Shown here piece by piece: positions 12,711 to 24,091 of a DNA stretch of 64,000 bases. The notes below the pieces were generated by a model, which had not been told where the DNA came from, ran no database searches, and worked only from the letters and a program-made list of their open reading frames with translations. The position numbers and the translations under genes were made by a program. Origin of the DNA: Prunella strophiata (taxonomy: Eukaryota; Chordata; Aves; Passeriformes; Prunellidae); assembly GCA_036583965.1 (NCBI GenBank), contig JAZBQD010000093.1:50867-114866 (forward strand), written 5' to 3'. Position 1 is the stretch's first letter. Each line of letters starts with the position of its first letter.

Positions 12711-13444
12711 ATGATGAAATTAAGAACCATGAGAGAACTGTTTTTTTCCTCTTGTGGAGAAGTCTCCATAACCTTAACAAGAGGGACTTTTCTCCCTAAG
12801 TGAACTAAAAAAAAGACTATTTTAAAGGTAGTAAACTGACTGGAAATTTTAAATTTAGTTTATTTACATTATCAGTAAGAAAAAAAAGGTTGTGAGGGGA
12901 GAAGTGTTCTAAAAAGTTTGTTTTAATTCTTACTACTTTTTCTCTTTTAACTACTTTTAATAAAATTTTCTTTATACCCTTTTAAAGTTTTGAGCCTACT
13001 TTACCTTTCTCCTAATCCTATCTCACAGCAGGAAGTAAATACAATAGTAATTAACCAACACTGAAACCCACCACACTCTAATACGTTAACCAGGAATCTT
13101 ACAATTAGTAAAATCTCAAATTAACGAACCAAAACCACTATACCTGTCACCTTGCGTCGTTGGGGTAGGAGGTAGAGATGGAAGGAGGGGTGGGGGGAAG
13201 GTATTTTTAGGGGCTTATTTTAGTTCTCATTATTCTGCTGTGATTTAGTTAGTAATAAATTCACTTCTGTATCTCTAATTAGAGCCTGTTTTGCCCATAA
13301 TGGTATTAGATGAGCGATCTCTCCCAGTCCTTATCTCAACCCATCAACTCTTCATTAAATTTTCTCTCCTCCATCCAGTTGCAGAGGGGAGTGAGTGAGC
13401 AGCTTTTTGGGTGCCTGGAATCCAGGCAGCATCAACCCACGACA

Positions 13445-14065
13445 GTGCTTTCTCCAATATCCTAATGTTCCCACTAACTGTTATAATTCCTTCCTAGATT
13501 GGGGCATCTGTAGCTGTTCTAATTTTTGTGTCTGGAGGAATCACCACACTTCCTGCTGTCCACCCAAAGACTTTATACTACTTTACTTGGGCCTTGATAT
13601 TTCTCAGGTGTAACTCAACTCCTATTTCTTGAAGTGCTTGCTGTACTGCTGTTGCAGCTTTCCCTACTTTTTCGGGGAGTGTCCTCCAATTAGAATGTCA
13701 TCTATATATTGATATAATTTTACATCTGGAGGGAGTGAGACTGCCTGTAAAAGTTTTGCAAGTGCAAACATGAGCAATCATGGGTGAATGGACTCCTTCT
13801 GAGGGAGTCTGTTAAAGGTATACTGTACACCTTCCCAAGTAAAAGCAAATTTCTTTCTATCCTTTTCCTGTAAGGGAATTAAAAAGAACTCATCTAGTGT
13901 TGCCATCCATGAGTGTGCAGCTGCTTGTATTGTGGCTATTAGGCTTTCGTTATTGGGTACTGCAGCTGTTAGTGAGGTTGTGTTGGTATTTAAATGCTGG
14001 TGATCAAATGTTAATTGCCACTTCATATCTAGTTTTTGGACTGGCCAAAACAGTGAGTTATATGG
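13445..14065 (-). pseudogene. pol: RT remnant of provirus M
   Basis: The minus-strand frame at 13778-14026 shows RT finger/palm blocks (WQLTFDHQHLN, TLDEFFLIPL, KFAFTWEG, FNRLPQ). Downstream a YIDD catalytic motif is readable near 13690-13710. The order is correct for a pol gene running leftwards into RNase H at 9207. Stops interrupt it, and Y2 cuts it on the right. Confidence 0.8.
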
Positions 14066-15661
14066 TGTGGTGGTTTAAGTTTGAAATTGGGTGGAAATAC
14101 TAATTTTGTGTAGTAGTTCTGGTTTGTTAATTTAAGATTTTATTAATTTTAAGATTTCTGGTTTAATGTATTAAAGAGTGTGGTAGGTTTTGGTGTTGGT
14201 TAATTACTAATGTATTTATTTCCTGCTGTGAGATAGGATTAGGAGAAAGGTAAAGCAGGTTTAAAACTTAAAAAGGGTATAAAGAAAATTTTATTAAAAG
14301 GAAATAAAAGGAAAAAAAAAAGTAGTAAGAATTAAAACAAACCCTTCAGATACATCTCCCCACACAACTTTTTCTTTCTCATTGGTAATGTAAATAAATT
14401 AACTTAAAATTTTTAGTCAGTTTATTACTTCTAAAATAGTTTTTCTTTATTTAGGGAGAGAAGTTCTTTTTGTTAAGGTTATGGAGACTTTTTTACAAGA
14501 GAAAAAAATAGTTTTTTTGTGGTTCTTAATTTTGTTATAAATAATAGTTGTTTGGGGAATTCTGTTACTGTGAAGTTTTTTTCTATCTTTTACAAGTTTT
14601 TTTTTATAGTTTGTTGATGGGTTATGTTAATTTATGGGGTATTGTTTCAAACATGAGTTGTTCAAAGGTAAAAGTTCTCATTTTTTATTTTTAAAATCAT
14701 TTTTATCCCTGGGAACTGAGATATTTTTTGTTGTTTCTTTGGGGGTACAAGGTTTTATTATTCTTTTTTCTTTCTTTGTTCAAACTTCTCATGGGATTGC
14801 AGTTATTTTAATATCAGTTTACTTTAATATGGAGGCATTTGTTTGATATTAATTTGAATTTTTTATCTCTTCATAGTTTTATGTGTTATAGGGAAAAAGA
14901 GGGATTTTTTTCATAGTTTATAAGAGGATTTCAGTTCTAAAATTAAGGTATTTCTTTTATACCTCATATCTGGGATTTAACTTTTTCTTTAACTTTAATG
15001 TTTTTATGTTGTTCTTTTATATGTTTGTATTTTGTTATTTTTTTCTTATTTGAGGGAGGATTGAAGTATTGAAAGGGTTAATATCCCACCTGGAGTTTGA
15101 TTGGGTTGGGTGTTACAGACCGTTGAGGGAGGTGGCTCTGATTTAATTTAGTAGTAGTGCGCTGGGATGGGGGGGGGGGGGGGGAAGGGGCCTTCTCCTC
15201 TTTGCCTGATGGTTACAGGCAACTCCCATGGGAGTAAAATCCTGGCACTGACCTGGGGCTACTCCCGAGGTTTGGTGGATGCGGCTGGGCCCCGGGCTAG
15301 GAGGGGTAGTAGTAAGTAGTTAGATGTTAGTAAGGCGGGCTCCATCCAGCTCCGTGGCACCCCCTCTCCCTGCCCAGGAGTAGATGGGGGAAGGGGGGGG
15401 GGGGGAAGCCAGTAGGCGGCCTGGGGAAAGGGGGCCCAGCCCCATGGCAGGGCTGGCTAGCCCGGCCCGAGATGGGGCCCACTCAGCTGTGTTACCTCGC
15501 TCCTTACCGGAAGGGAAAGAGAAAGTTCCCGGGTTTCTTTCGTCTTTAACATGTGTCTTTCACAGAGGCGTGTCCAGTTTTTCAGTGGTTCAATAAACTG
15601 TTAGTTACAGAAAACACCTTTGCCTCACTTCCCTGAACTCCTCCCATATCAAACTATGACA
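14066..15661 (+). mobile_element. LTR of family Y (copy Y2), TSD TATGG
   Basis: Complete 1596-bp LTR, TGTGGTGGTTT to AACTATGACA, with a perfect 5-bp duplication TATGG (14061-14065 and 15662-15666). AATAAA lies at about 15590. The first 1 kb is extremely T-rich. The 3' part is G-rich with a 16-G run (15169-15184) and another near 15390. The 70-residue ORF at 15384 is a product of this composition, not a gene. Confidence 0.92.
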
Positions 15662-16428
15662 TATGGGGAGTGGCTTCTGGAGATGATTTGTCACCTTTCC
15701 AAATCAGCTATAACTTGAGAAGTTCCTTTTTTGTGCTACAGAGAGAATTGGATATTGAGGTACATTAGTAACTTTTGAATCAGGGAGTGAATTTCTTTTA
15801 AGTTTGGGGTTGACATTTGAACCAAAGGACCACACACTGCCATCTGGTAAATGCCAGGTTCAGCCACACCGAACGCTGAAACCCAAAATGTTTTCATTGT
15901 GATTTTTAATTGCTAAGCAAGTAGATGTCATGTGCTCCTCACCCGGGAGCCATAAATTAACTTTTGCAGTTTGGCACATAGCGCTTGTTCCATTCACTCC
16001 AGTGATTTTAACTCTTTGCCATCAAGGTCATATATCCAGCTTGGCATCATCCGGTTTTGTTATTATTGAATGTTGTGCTCTTGTGTCTATTAGAAATTTC
16101 AGTAATTGTTGATGGAATCACAATGTATGGGCCATTATTATCTATCCATTGATAGGATGCTACTCACTAGACTGGCAGATCCAATTGCCGTCCAGGCACT
16201 GTTTGTTTTTTGATATCTGATTTTGGAGAGAACGGTTAATACATCCTCTTGGAATTGGCACTGGTGTCTGAGTAGAGTATTTTCTCTCCAATTGCTGCCA
16301 TAATTTTTCTGAACTGGGGGTCATCTCTGAACCACATGAATTAGACCCTTGGTAAGGCTGTCAGGCTGTCTCTAAATTGCAGCTCTTAAAATGCCTAATG
16401 CTAATGCTTGATTATATAGGTCTCCATC
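15662..16428 (-). pseudogene. pol: Protease and RT start remnant of provirus M
   Basis: Minus-strand reading around 16040-16095 gives LIDTRAQHS, a retroviral aspartic protease active site in which the Gly of DTG is Arg. The remainder is frameshifted. Position upstream of the RT remnant is as expected for a pro-pol gene. Confidence 0.6.
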
Positions 16429-16730
16429 TGTCACTGTGGAGCACAAACGACACAACGCGGACAGCAGCTCTTTGCAAGGTGTGAGAGAGCAAAAAGAGGA
16501 AGTTTATTGAAATCTGACTCCATTTATAGTTTTCTGAAATCCCAGTGTCACTGGAGGGTGACAGTGCCACCTCCTCAATGCCACTGGACAACTCAACAGT
16601 CCATCAAGTTGCTCTTCCTCCATAGAGGAAGACAAAACAATAAGTTATTTACAAAAAGTGTGTGAGAAAGTTCTGCACAAGAATGTAAACATCAGAAGGC
16701 TTTAGAGAAACTTAAAAAATCAGGGCGACA
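16429..16730 (-). mobile_element. LTR of family W (copy W2), TSD TCCATC
   Basis: 302-bp LTR, TGTCACTG to GGGCGACA, with a perfect 6-bp duplication TCCATC (16423-16428 and 16731-16736). Very similar to W3 (51341), so both are fairly young. It interrupts provirus M. Confidence 0.93.
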
Positions 16731-17011
16731 TCCATCTCTGAGTCTTGGGTGGACAATCAGGGGTTCTGGTTCCAGGTAATTGATTTTTCTGACTTTGTGA
16801 CCTGTTTTTTTGGCTTCACTAGATGTATTATCCCATCCCATCTCTGTTTTGCCAGTGGGTACCAAAGACACAGATACCAACTTAAGGAATAAGTGTAATT
16901 TACTATAGTGCAAAACTGCAAAGAAGTATAAAAGGATAAGCTAAGCAGTGCACCAAATCATTACTACAAAAGATTGCCATCGGTGATTATGAAAGATAGA
17001 TACATCACCAG
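16731..17011 (-). pseudogene. Probable gag/pro-side remnant of provirus M
   Basis: Short stretch continuing provirus M beyond W2. The minus-strand frame up to 16913 has no decisive motif. Assigned by position only; part of it could be an unrecognised LTR. Confidence 0.35.
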
Positions 17012-17573
17012 TGTCCTAGTTTAGGGCAAAATTTGGGAGGAAACCTCCAAAGGGGTTCCTCTAGAAAGCAGATTCAAATGGCCCCTCCCCCAACTGGTTT
17101 GGGAAAAGATGTCCTTGGAGAAAAGTTGAAAAAAACCCTGTTTATTTAACAGACAAAGCGTTCACCAGCACAAAAATTGAAAAATATTAAACAATAAAAC
17201 CTTTCGCAGTTCTGCAGAGACAGCAAACTCAGAAAGTCCTTGTCGTGGGGTGTAGCTTCGCTCGCTCAGTCTCTTATCAGTCCTTCTTGCTCTGGAAAAT
17301 GCTGTGTTCTGGGCCCCAGTGGGCCACAGGTGTGAGCTCCTGGTGTTTTTCTGGGTTTTCAGTCCGGAGCAGGTTTGAAGAGTTCCAAGAAGAAGAAAAG
17401 CCACCATCCGGAGAACGTCTCAGCCTCAGCTAGCTAAAAACTAACTAAAAAGTAAAGGAGAGCTCTCTCCCACTGTCCATGCTACAGACAACACAGTCTG
17501 TGTGAAGAGAAAAATGCAGGGGAACAAGTGCAGTTTCTGAAAACAAACTCCGCGCTTCTTCTCTGTCTTGGTT
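17012..17573 (-). mobile_element. LTR (family Q), interrupted by Z2
   Basis: Starts TGTCCTAG and has a minus-strand polyadenylation-like TTTATT near 17140, followed by a mixed G/C-rich body. Z2 enters at 17574. Some of its other end may lie at 18263-18320. The far boundary and TSD were not found. Confidence 0.55.
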
Positions 17574-18262
17574 TAAAAAGACAGGTGCCTTCTTAAGGAA
17601 GGCAGGAGTCTTCCTTGAAATGGAAAAAGTAAACCCCCTCCTTCTAAATTATTATAATTTTTAAATTAAGGGGCTCTTAGGTAAAGATATGTGAATAGGA
17701 ATAACAGTTCTTTACTAGGAAAATTAAAAATACAAATGCAATAGTACAAAAAAAAGAAAACAAACCACTGACAGAGTCAGAATACAACCTGACCCCCTGT
17801 TGGTCAGGGTGTTGATAGCAATCCAAGTAAATGGTGGCTGCAGTCCTCCTGGAGTGACAGATGTGGTTCTGTTGTAGTAGTGATCCTGTAGAAGGGTGTA
17901 GTTTTTTTCTGAAGATCCAGTGGTGGTGTAGATGGGTTTGGTCTTCCTCTGGGAATCTAGTGGAGAAGACAGCTGCTCCTCTGGGAATCTAGTGGGAAAA
18001 GGCTGCTGTGGTGTTCTAAATTTCAGACTATATCCAGGTAGGAATGCTTGGCTCCTCCCCCTGGGTGGAGCATCTCACAATTGGATGATGGAATTTTATC
18101 AGTCATGCAGTGAGACTCAATGGCTTGTTAACAGAAGATATTTCCTGGAGGGAGGATTGGTTGTGGAAGAGATAAAGAAATCTGCCCAATTAACAGAACA
18201 TAACTGCCACACCTCTAACAGTTGGCAATTAGAATACACACCCCCATTTCCAACCTAAGACA
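17574..18262 (-). mobile_element. LTR of family Z (copy Z2)
   Basis: Begins TGTCTTGG and ends CCTAAGACA. It shares with Z1 the ACAGAGTCAGAATA block and the middle repeats. No TSD was recognised. It resembles family R in its central part, so R and Z are probably related LTR families. Confidence 0.75.
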
Positions 18263-18339
18263 ATACCCCAATTTCCCTAATTCACCAATAGCACTTGAAC
18301 AGCCAACCAACACCCCATGGACAGACAGGTATGACAAAA

Positions 18340-18555
18340 TGAGTGCCAAGTCATAGGTTGCAAGGGACCTCTGCAAGTTGTCTTTTTCAGTCTTTCCCTA
18401 TTCAGAGTTGGTCACTTAGTCACATTGCTCAGCATCTTGTCCTAGTGAGTTTTGAATATAGCCAGGGATGGACAACCTGTGACCTCATTGGGCTACCTGT
18501 TTGTGTTTGGCCATTCTTGCAGTGAATTTTTTTCCTCCTAATATCTAAGAAGCTT
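18340..18555 (-). mobile_element. Old CR1 3'-end fragment
   Basis: The sequence around 18355-18540 follows the 3' region of CR1 in reverse orientation (AAGGGACCTCTGCAAG, then GAATATAGCCAGGGATGGACA). It is strongly diverged and has no coding frame. Confidence 0.6.
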
Positions 18556-18857
18556 GCTGTATTCCAACAAGAAACATGCTGTGTAAGAAAAACAGCAGCA
18601 TCTTGCCCCACCGATCCCATATGTATACTGATCAATAAGGGACTCAAAATGTATCTGTTTTATTCCATATACAAGGTAAATTATGTATAATTAGGACAAA
18701 ATTCTACAGCATTAGCCTGATATGTGGATGAGACAGACTGTACTTCAGTAAGTATGAGGTTAGGAAAAGAAAGAATTCTTACAGGGTGACTGTGACATTT
18801 TTCTTGGGTAAAAAACATTGATCAAGTCTTGTTTTAAAAATTTCATTATGCCTGATC

Positions 18858-20965
18858 ATGGAATCGTTAAGGTTGGAAAATGCCTCCAAGATCATCAAGT
18901 CCAACTTTCAACCTAATACCACCATGCCTGCTAAACCATATGGCGAAGTGCCACGGCCACGTTTTTTTGAACACTTCCAGGAATGGTGACTCCACCACTT
19001 TCCTGGGGAGCCTGTTCCAATGTTTAACCACTCTTTCAGTGAAGAAATTATTCCTAATATCCAACCTGAATCTCCCCTGATGTAACTTGAGTCCATTTCT
19101 TCTTGTGCTATTGCTGATTGCCTGGGAGAAGAAGCCAACCCCCACCTTGCCACAGCCTCGTTTCAAGTTGTAGAAGGCAATAAGGTCTTCCCTGAGCCTC
19201 CTTTTCTCCAGGTTAAACAACCGCAGCTCCCTCAGCTCCTCCTCATATGGCTTACTCTCTAGACCCTTCACCAGCTTCCTTGCCCTTCTCTTGAATACTC
19301 TCCAGCTGCTCAATGTCTTTCTTGTCATGAGGGGCCCAAAACTGGACACAATACTAGAGGTGCAGCCTCACCAGTGCTGAATATTGAGGGACCATTACTT
19401 CCCTGGTCCTGCTGTCCACATTATTCCTCATACAAGCCAGGATGCCACTGACCTTCTTGGCCACCTGGGCACATGCTGGCTCATGTTCAGCCAGCTGTCA
19501 ACCAGCACGCTGTTACGAATGGAGATGAAAGCTTAGACAAGTCCTGCCTTTGACTCAGATTTCTGGCAGTAGCTCTGTTTGGGGCAGCCTGAACCCGAAA
19601 TGTCTTTTTCTTTTTTTGCAAGTTCTTAATAATGGCTGATTAGGTCTATTACAAAATGGATTATTAATTGAATAGACACAAGGTAAAACAGACATAAGAC
19701 TTTAACAGGCTTACCTTACTACACAGGATAAACAAAAGAAACACTACTAGTAGGTTTATAAGACGGTGCACAATAATAAAGGTACCTATGTTACAGCTAG
19801 CGAAGAAATAGTATCGATTATGAGCCAATGTCACTTACCAATGAATGATAGTGGTGTACAGAAGTCTCCTTTCACTCAACCTCCAGAAGAGTAACTCGAT
19901 ACTGACATCTCCACTTCGAGGAGAACTCCCCACACACTCAGAGTGTGTGTAAGAGATTTCTGATTTTATGAAAATTATAGTAGTCTTTTATAGTTTGTAA
20001 AAGTGCTGTGTCTGTCAGTCACTGATTTTTGCTTATCCTTTCCCATGCATTCAGGGCAGGATGTTTATTGCTGGCTAAGGATGTTTTTCAGCCGTTGTTG
20101 GGAAAGATGAAAGTTTGACAAGAAAGTTTCACAGATATGTATGCTTGACAGAAAGATCTCTGAATGTAGAACCTGAGAACGGAATAGAGATGGAAGCAAG
20201 TTTTGATATAGAAGAACAATAGATATCTAAATTGATAATTGCTGAGCCAGTCGTTACTGAACAACTAAGAAAGCAAAGGTTAAGTCGAGTTGGAAGGAGG
20301 TTTTATGACTAGAGCAAAGGATATGTTGACCACAATCAAAAAGATGCTTTTACCAAGCAGAAATAGGTCTTAGGAAAAGCAGAAAGATACCATAGGCAAA
20401 CAAGCATGCTGATGTGGCAAGTAAAAAAAAGGTCTAAGAATTTTCCACTGCAAGAAAACTGAAAAACAACTTTAAGCTTAAACTGTAACATGCTAACTCA
20501 TGTGATTGGATAGTATTGGCCATAATATGGTAATGATAGTAATTATGATAGGCTATAGGTAACAGTAAAGGTATTGATTGGTTGTTATGTATTAAGATGC
20601 TCAGCAAAGAAAAATATATAATTCAATGTAACCAAAACTAAAGCATCTTCAGGCTTGTCTACAACTGTAGCTGACAGTTGTAGGCGTGGCTCTGTCACCC
20701 ACGACCCAAGACTGCTGTAAAATCTTCTATACAATAAACAGCATTTTGAAGAGCTGCCTGGAGCTCAGCATCTCTTGTCTTAGGCTCTTACTAGCCGTGA
20801 TAATTCACCACAAGGCCAACCATCCCGACTTGACTGAGCCATGGGGGTAAAACGAATAAGCTTTTGCTGTGTCAGGGGTGAAAGGTCTTGTCACACACAC
20901 CCAGGTCCTTTTCTGCTGGGAGCTTTCCAGCTACTCTGTGTAGGGCCAAGTCTTCTATGCTCCAG
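18858..20965 (-). mobile_element. CR1 LINE fragment split by LTR P
   Basis: CR1 sequence is 18858-19510 and 20896-20965. The minus-strand frame at 18867-19349 has [21 protein letters not shown] and [11 protein letters not shown], the CR1 ORF2 C-terminus, and the 3' tail lies near 18860. The two halves join exactly when LTR P is removed (the CACCCAGGTCC block resumes at 20896). Confidence 0.88.
19511..20895 (+). mobile_element. LTR (family P), about 1.4 kb, inside CR1
   Basis: Begins TGTTACGAATG and ends CTTGTCACA. A near-perfect 5-bp duplication (CACGC / CACAC) flanks it and CR1 continues on both sides. A TATA-like AATATATAA (about 20612) and AATAAA (about 20730) near the 3' end indicate plus orientation. 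Confidence 0.75.
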
Positions 20966-22015
20966 AAGAATGGATTGAATTGTTAAATTTGAGGGGAAAA
21001 AGAAGAGTCTTGACTTCTGCTGCCCTAAAGACACCTTAGAAGCTTATGTCTACCCATCTACTTCTGAGACCAAAGAAGGCGCGGTAGTTTTTGGGATGCT
21101 GTGGTATGAACTGCATAAGAAATTCATCAAGATAAAGGAGTTACCTGACAAATGACAGTCACTGTTTTATTTCAAAACTGTGTCAGGATTTTTAATTTCT
21201 ATAAATCCTATGTAAATAAGCAACAGAGACACAAAAGTATACCAAACAATGTGAATTCCTGTTCAAAATATTTAATAGCTATGTATCTGTGTCTTTATTA
21301 AATGTCCATTACTTCTTAAAACTAGTTCCTGTAGTTACCTAGTTTGATACTTCCAGGATCTTAATAGTTATTGACCAAGTGTCTCTATTTCACTTGCATC
21401 TTTTATGCTGGTAAAACATTTGAGGTGACCTTAGAAAGTGGAGGTTTACTTTTGTTTGTAAATAGCAAATAGCTCCTGTAACTAGCTCTAATCTGACCAC
21501 TTGGTAATAGTATTTCCTCAGTAACATTAATACTTATTATATAGAATTTTTGTCTGTTTTAAATTTATTTCCCTTGCCAACCTCTTTAAAACATAAATCT
21601 GAGCTATTGCTTTCCATAATGGTTTTAAAAGACCTCAAATTTTAGACTTCTTGCATCTTGTAGAACAGCACTTATGTAATTTCAAACAATTTTTCAATAC
21701 AGCAGCTTGCAAATACTTTTCCATTTCAGATTATAAAGAACCTACTATATGCTAACTAACATGCTAGTAAGGATTTATTTTTGTAATTGTTTTGGTGTTT
21801 TTTATAGAATTATCTTAGTTCTTAATCATGGAGTTAGCTAAATTCCTAATTTGCTTACTTGCTGGCTGGAATACCTTTGCAAATTCAGTCAGCTTTATCC
21901 AGAGCCTGGCTCAGAAGCCTATACACAAGTGCACACAGTATGGGGAAGAAATGAGGATTTAGAGACATGCACATACCTGCATATTCTGGGTTGATAAGGA
22001 AGTGAGTTTTTCAAG
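20966..22015. other. Plain intron sequence, no feature seen
   Basis: About 1 kb of A/T-rich sequence without repeat signatures, exon-like frames or LTR ends. It is probably ancestral SCAMP1 intron and a good anchor for comparing with the Z-linked copy. Confidence 0.5.
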
Positions 22016-22019
22016 AAGT

Positions 22020-23572
22020 TGTAGCCAAAACCAATCAGAAGTGAGATTTAAATATTAGCACCTGAGGTGGCCACTGAAGACTTGGATATGCCTCTGAGAA
22101 CACAGGGGGTTAAAAAGCTGAGAACTCCCAGAGGACTCTCTCTTTCCTTCCTGTCAGTGAAGAGTCCGGACCTCCCCCCCCCAGCCCAGCCTCGAGCTGG
22201 GTGGGGGAGGGGAAGCCATGTGGCCTGGCTAAGGTGGGCCGGAAGCTCCGGATGGAGAGGGTGAGAGCAGTGGAGCCGGGCTCCTGCAAGACAGAGGGGT
22301 GGAAAGGCACTGAGATCTGTCAGGCAGCCCCAGAGAGCGGGGGAGGCAGATGAGAGAGAGAGAGAACAGCTGTTGGCAAAGGAGAAGAGGTGGGAGGAGG
22401 TGCCCTAGACCTGGGCAGGCAGCTGTGAGTTTTCAGCTATCCTCCAGGTAGCAGAGCCTGAATTTTAACCCTTTTCTAGGAGGAACACTGAGATGTTTTG
22501 GGCAGCCCCCCCCCTCCCACCCCCCCCCCCCCCCCATCCCCCCAGAAGAGAGAGAGAGAGAGAGAATTTGGGCCATGTGCTGGCAGCATGCCGAGAAGAA
22601 GAAGAAGGGGAGGGGGGGGTGGGTGCAGCAAGAAGGTGCCTGTGGGAGTCCTGGGCAGGCCAGAGCCCGAGATTTTAACCCTTTTCTTGGTCTTGAACAA
22701 TGAAAACTTTACAAACACCAATCCTCCTTTTGAACCAGGAGAGACATGAAATAGAAGGAAATGGGCAAGTGTGGGAAAGTTTGTGCAAGTGAAGGATGTC
22801 AGAAGAAGTTGAGAAGAATCCTAAGTGGGAGGAGATGATTGGAGTGGCTTTTGACTAGACTCTTTTTTTGTATAGCCATGGACGGAACCATTTTTTTTCT
22901 TGTAATGCAGAGACTGTGTTTAGGGGGAGGCGATGGCTTGGAGCCAAGGAAGATCTCTGTTCTCAAGACCCCTCGGCCCCAGGGGGTGAAATTTGGGGGG
23001 GACTAGTGTCCCGAATAGTGAGAGACTGTGGCTTTTTTGGAACTGGGCAAAGCATCCTTAAAAGGGGAACCCTAGAAGCAGTTCTGGTCTATGCACAGTG
23101 GTGAGAGCCCTGGGCATAGAAGGAAGAGTCACGATGGCAGACTTTCTCCAGGTGGTGCCACGTGTGACATGGACACACAAGAGGTTTCAACTGTGTTTCC
23201 AGGGAAGCCTATGGTACAAGAGGGACTCCTCTCTCCTTGATAAATTGAGAGTTGATTGTCTGAGGGGTGGTGATGAACTGAGAGTTGATTACCTGAGGGG
23301 TGGTAACTGGATTAAGAATCTAAGGCTTATCTCATTGTGCTGTAGTAGAATATTTGGGGGGGAGGAGGAGGAGGAATGTTTGGAAGGTTTTCATTTTCAA
23401 TTGTGTGTGTGTGTTCCCTTTATTATAGTTGTAAGTTAATAAAGTTTTTCTTTATTTTCAAGCTGAAGCCTGCTTTCCTCTACTCTATTCCTGGTCGCAT
23501 CTCACATGACTCATTTGAGGGAAATATATTTTCATGGGTGCACTGGCATTGTGCCAGTGTCAAACCATAACA
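22020..23572 (+). mobile_element. G/C-rich LTR (family O)
   Basis: Ends CAAACCATAACA directly before CR1 sequence. It has AATAAA at about 23438 and a G/C-rich body with a long C run (22507-22535) and (AG)n. It resembles family Y in its GAGAACTC-to-CTTTCCTTCCTGTCAG part. The 5' boundary is approximate. The proline/arginine-rich ORFs at 22476-22749 come from the C run. Confidence 0.6.
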
Positions 23573-24091
23573 CTGCATGAATATGATATTATTAGCATCA
23601 CAAAGACATGGTGGGATGGCTCCTATGACTGGAGCCTTGGAATGGAGGGTTATAGGCTTTTTAGGAAATACATGCTAGGGAGACATGGAGGGAGTGTAGC
23701 GCTCTATGTCAATGACCAGTTGGAGTATATAGGAACTCTGCCTGCAGATGGATGAGGAGCTGACTGGGAGGTTGTGGGTCAAAATTAAAGGGAGGACAGG
23801 GACAGGGGATGTTATAGTGGGGGTCTGCTACAGGCCACCGGATCAGGAGGGTAGAGTGGATGAAGCCCTCTATAGACAGATAGAAGCGGCCTCACACTTG
23901 CCAGCCCTGGTCCTCATGGGGGATTCCAACCACCCCGATGTCTGTTGGAGGGACAACATGGCAGGGCACAAGCAATCCAGGAAGTTCCTCACATGTGTTG
24001 ATGACAACTTCCTCCTCCAAGTGATAGAAGAGCCAACAAGGAAAAGTGCCATGCTGGACCTTGTGCTCACCAACAGGGAGGAGCTGGTGGG

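Larger units (their letters stand above)
10652..13142 (-). mobile_element. LTR of family Y (copy Y1), TSD CCTGT, carries Z1
   Basis: Begins TGTCATAG and ends CCACTATA, flanked by a perfect 5-bp duplication CCTGT (10647-10651 and 13143-13147). It is the reverse complement of Y2 (14066-15661). Without the nested Z1 it is about 1.5 kb, a very long LTR whose middle is G/C-rich and whose other half is T/A-rich. Confidence 0.85.
9208..13444 (+). mobile_element. LTR of family X (copy A), split by nested insertions
   Basis: Starts TGTATTGG and ends CCACGACA. It interrupts the pol of provirus M: RNase H lies left, RT palm right. Its own sequence is 9208-9562, 10235-10651 and 13143-13444. It matches copy B (24092-25554) block by block, including the G/C-rich middle and the ATTAAA-bearing 3' part. 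Two insertions split it: an LTR at 9563-10234 and LTR Y1 at 10652-13142. The ORFs in 10150-10630 are by-products of its G/C-rich sequence. Confidence 0.8.

Noticed and set aside
22476..22749. Proline-rich frames around a C run
   Set aside because: Homopolymer translation in LTR O.
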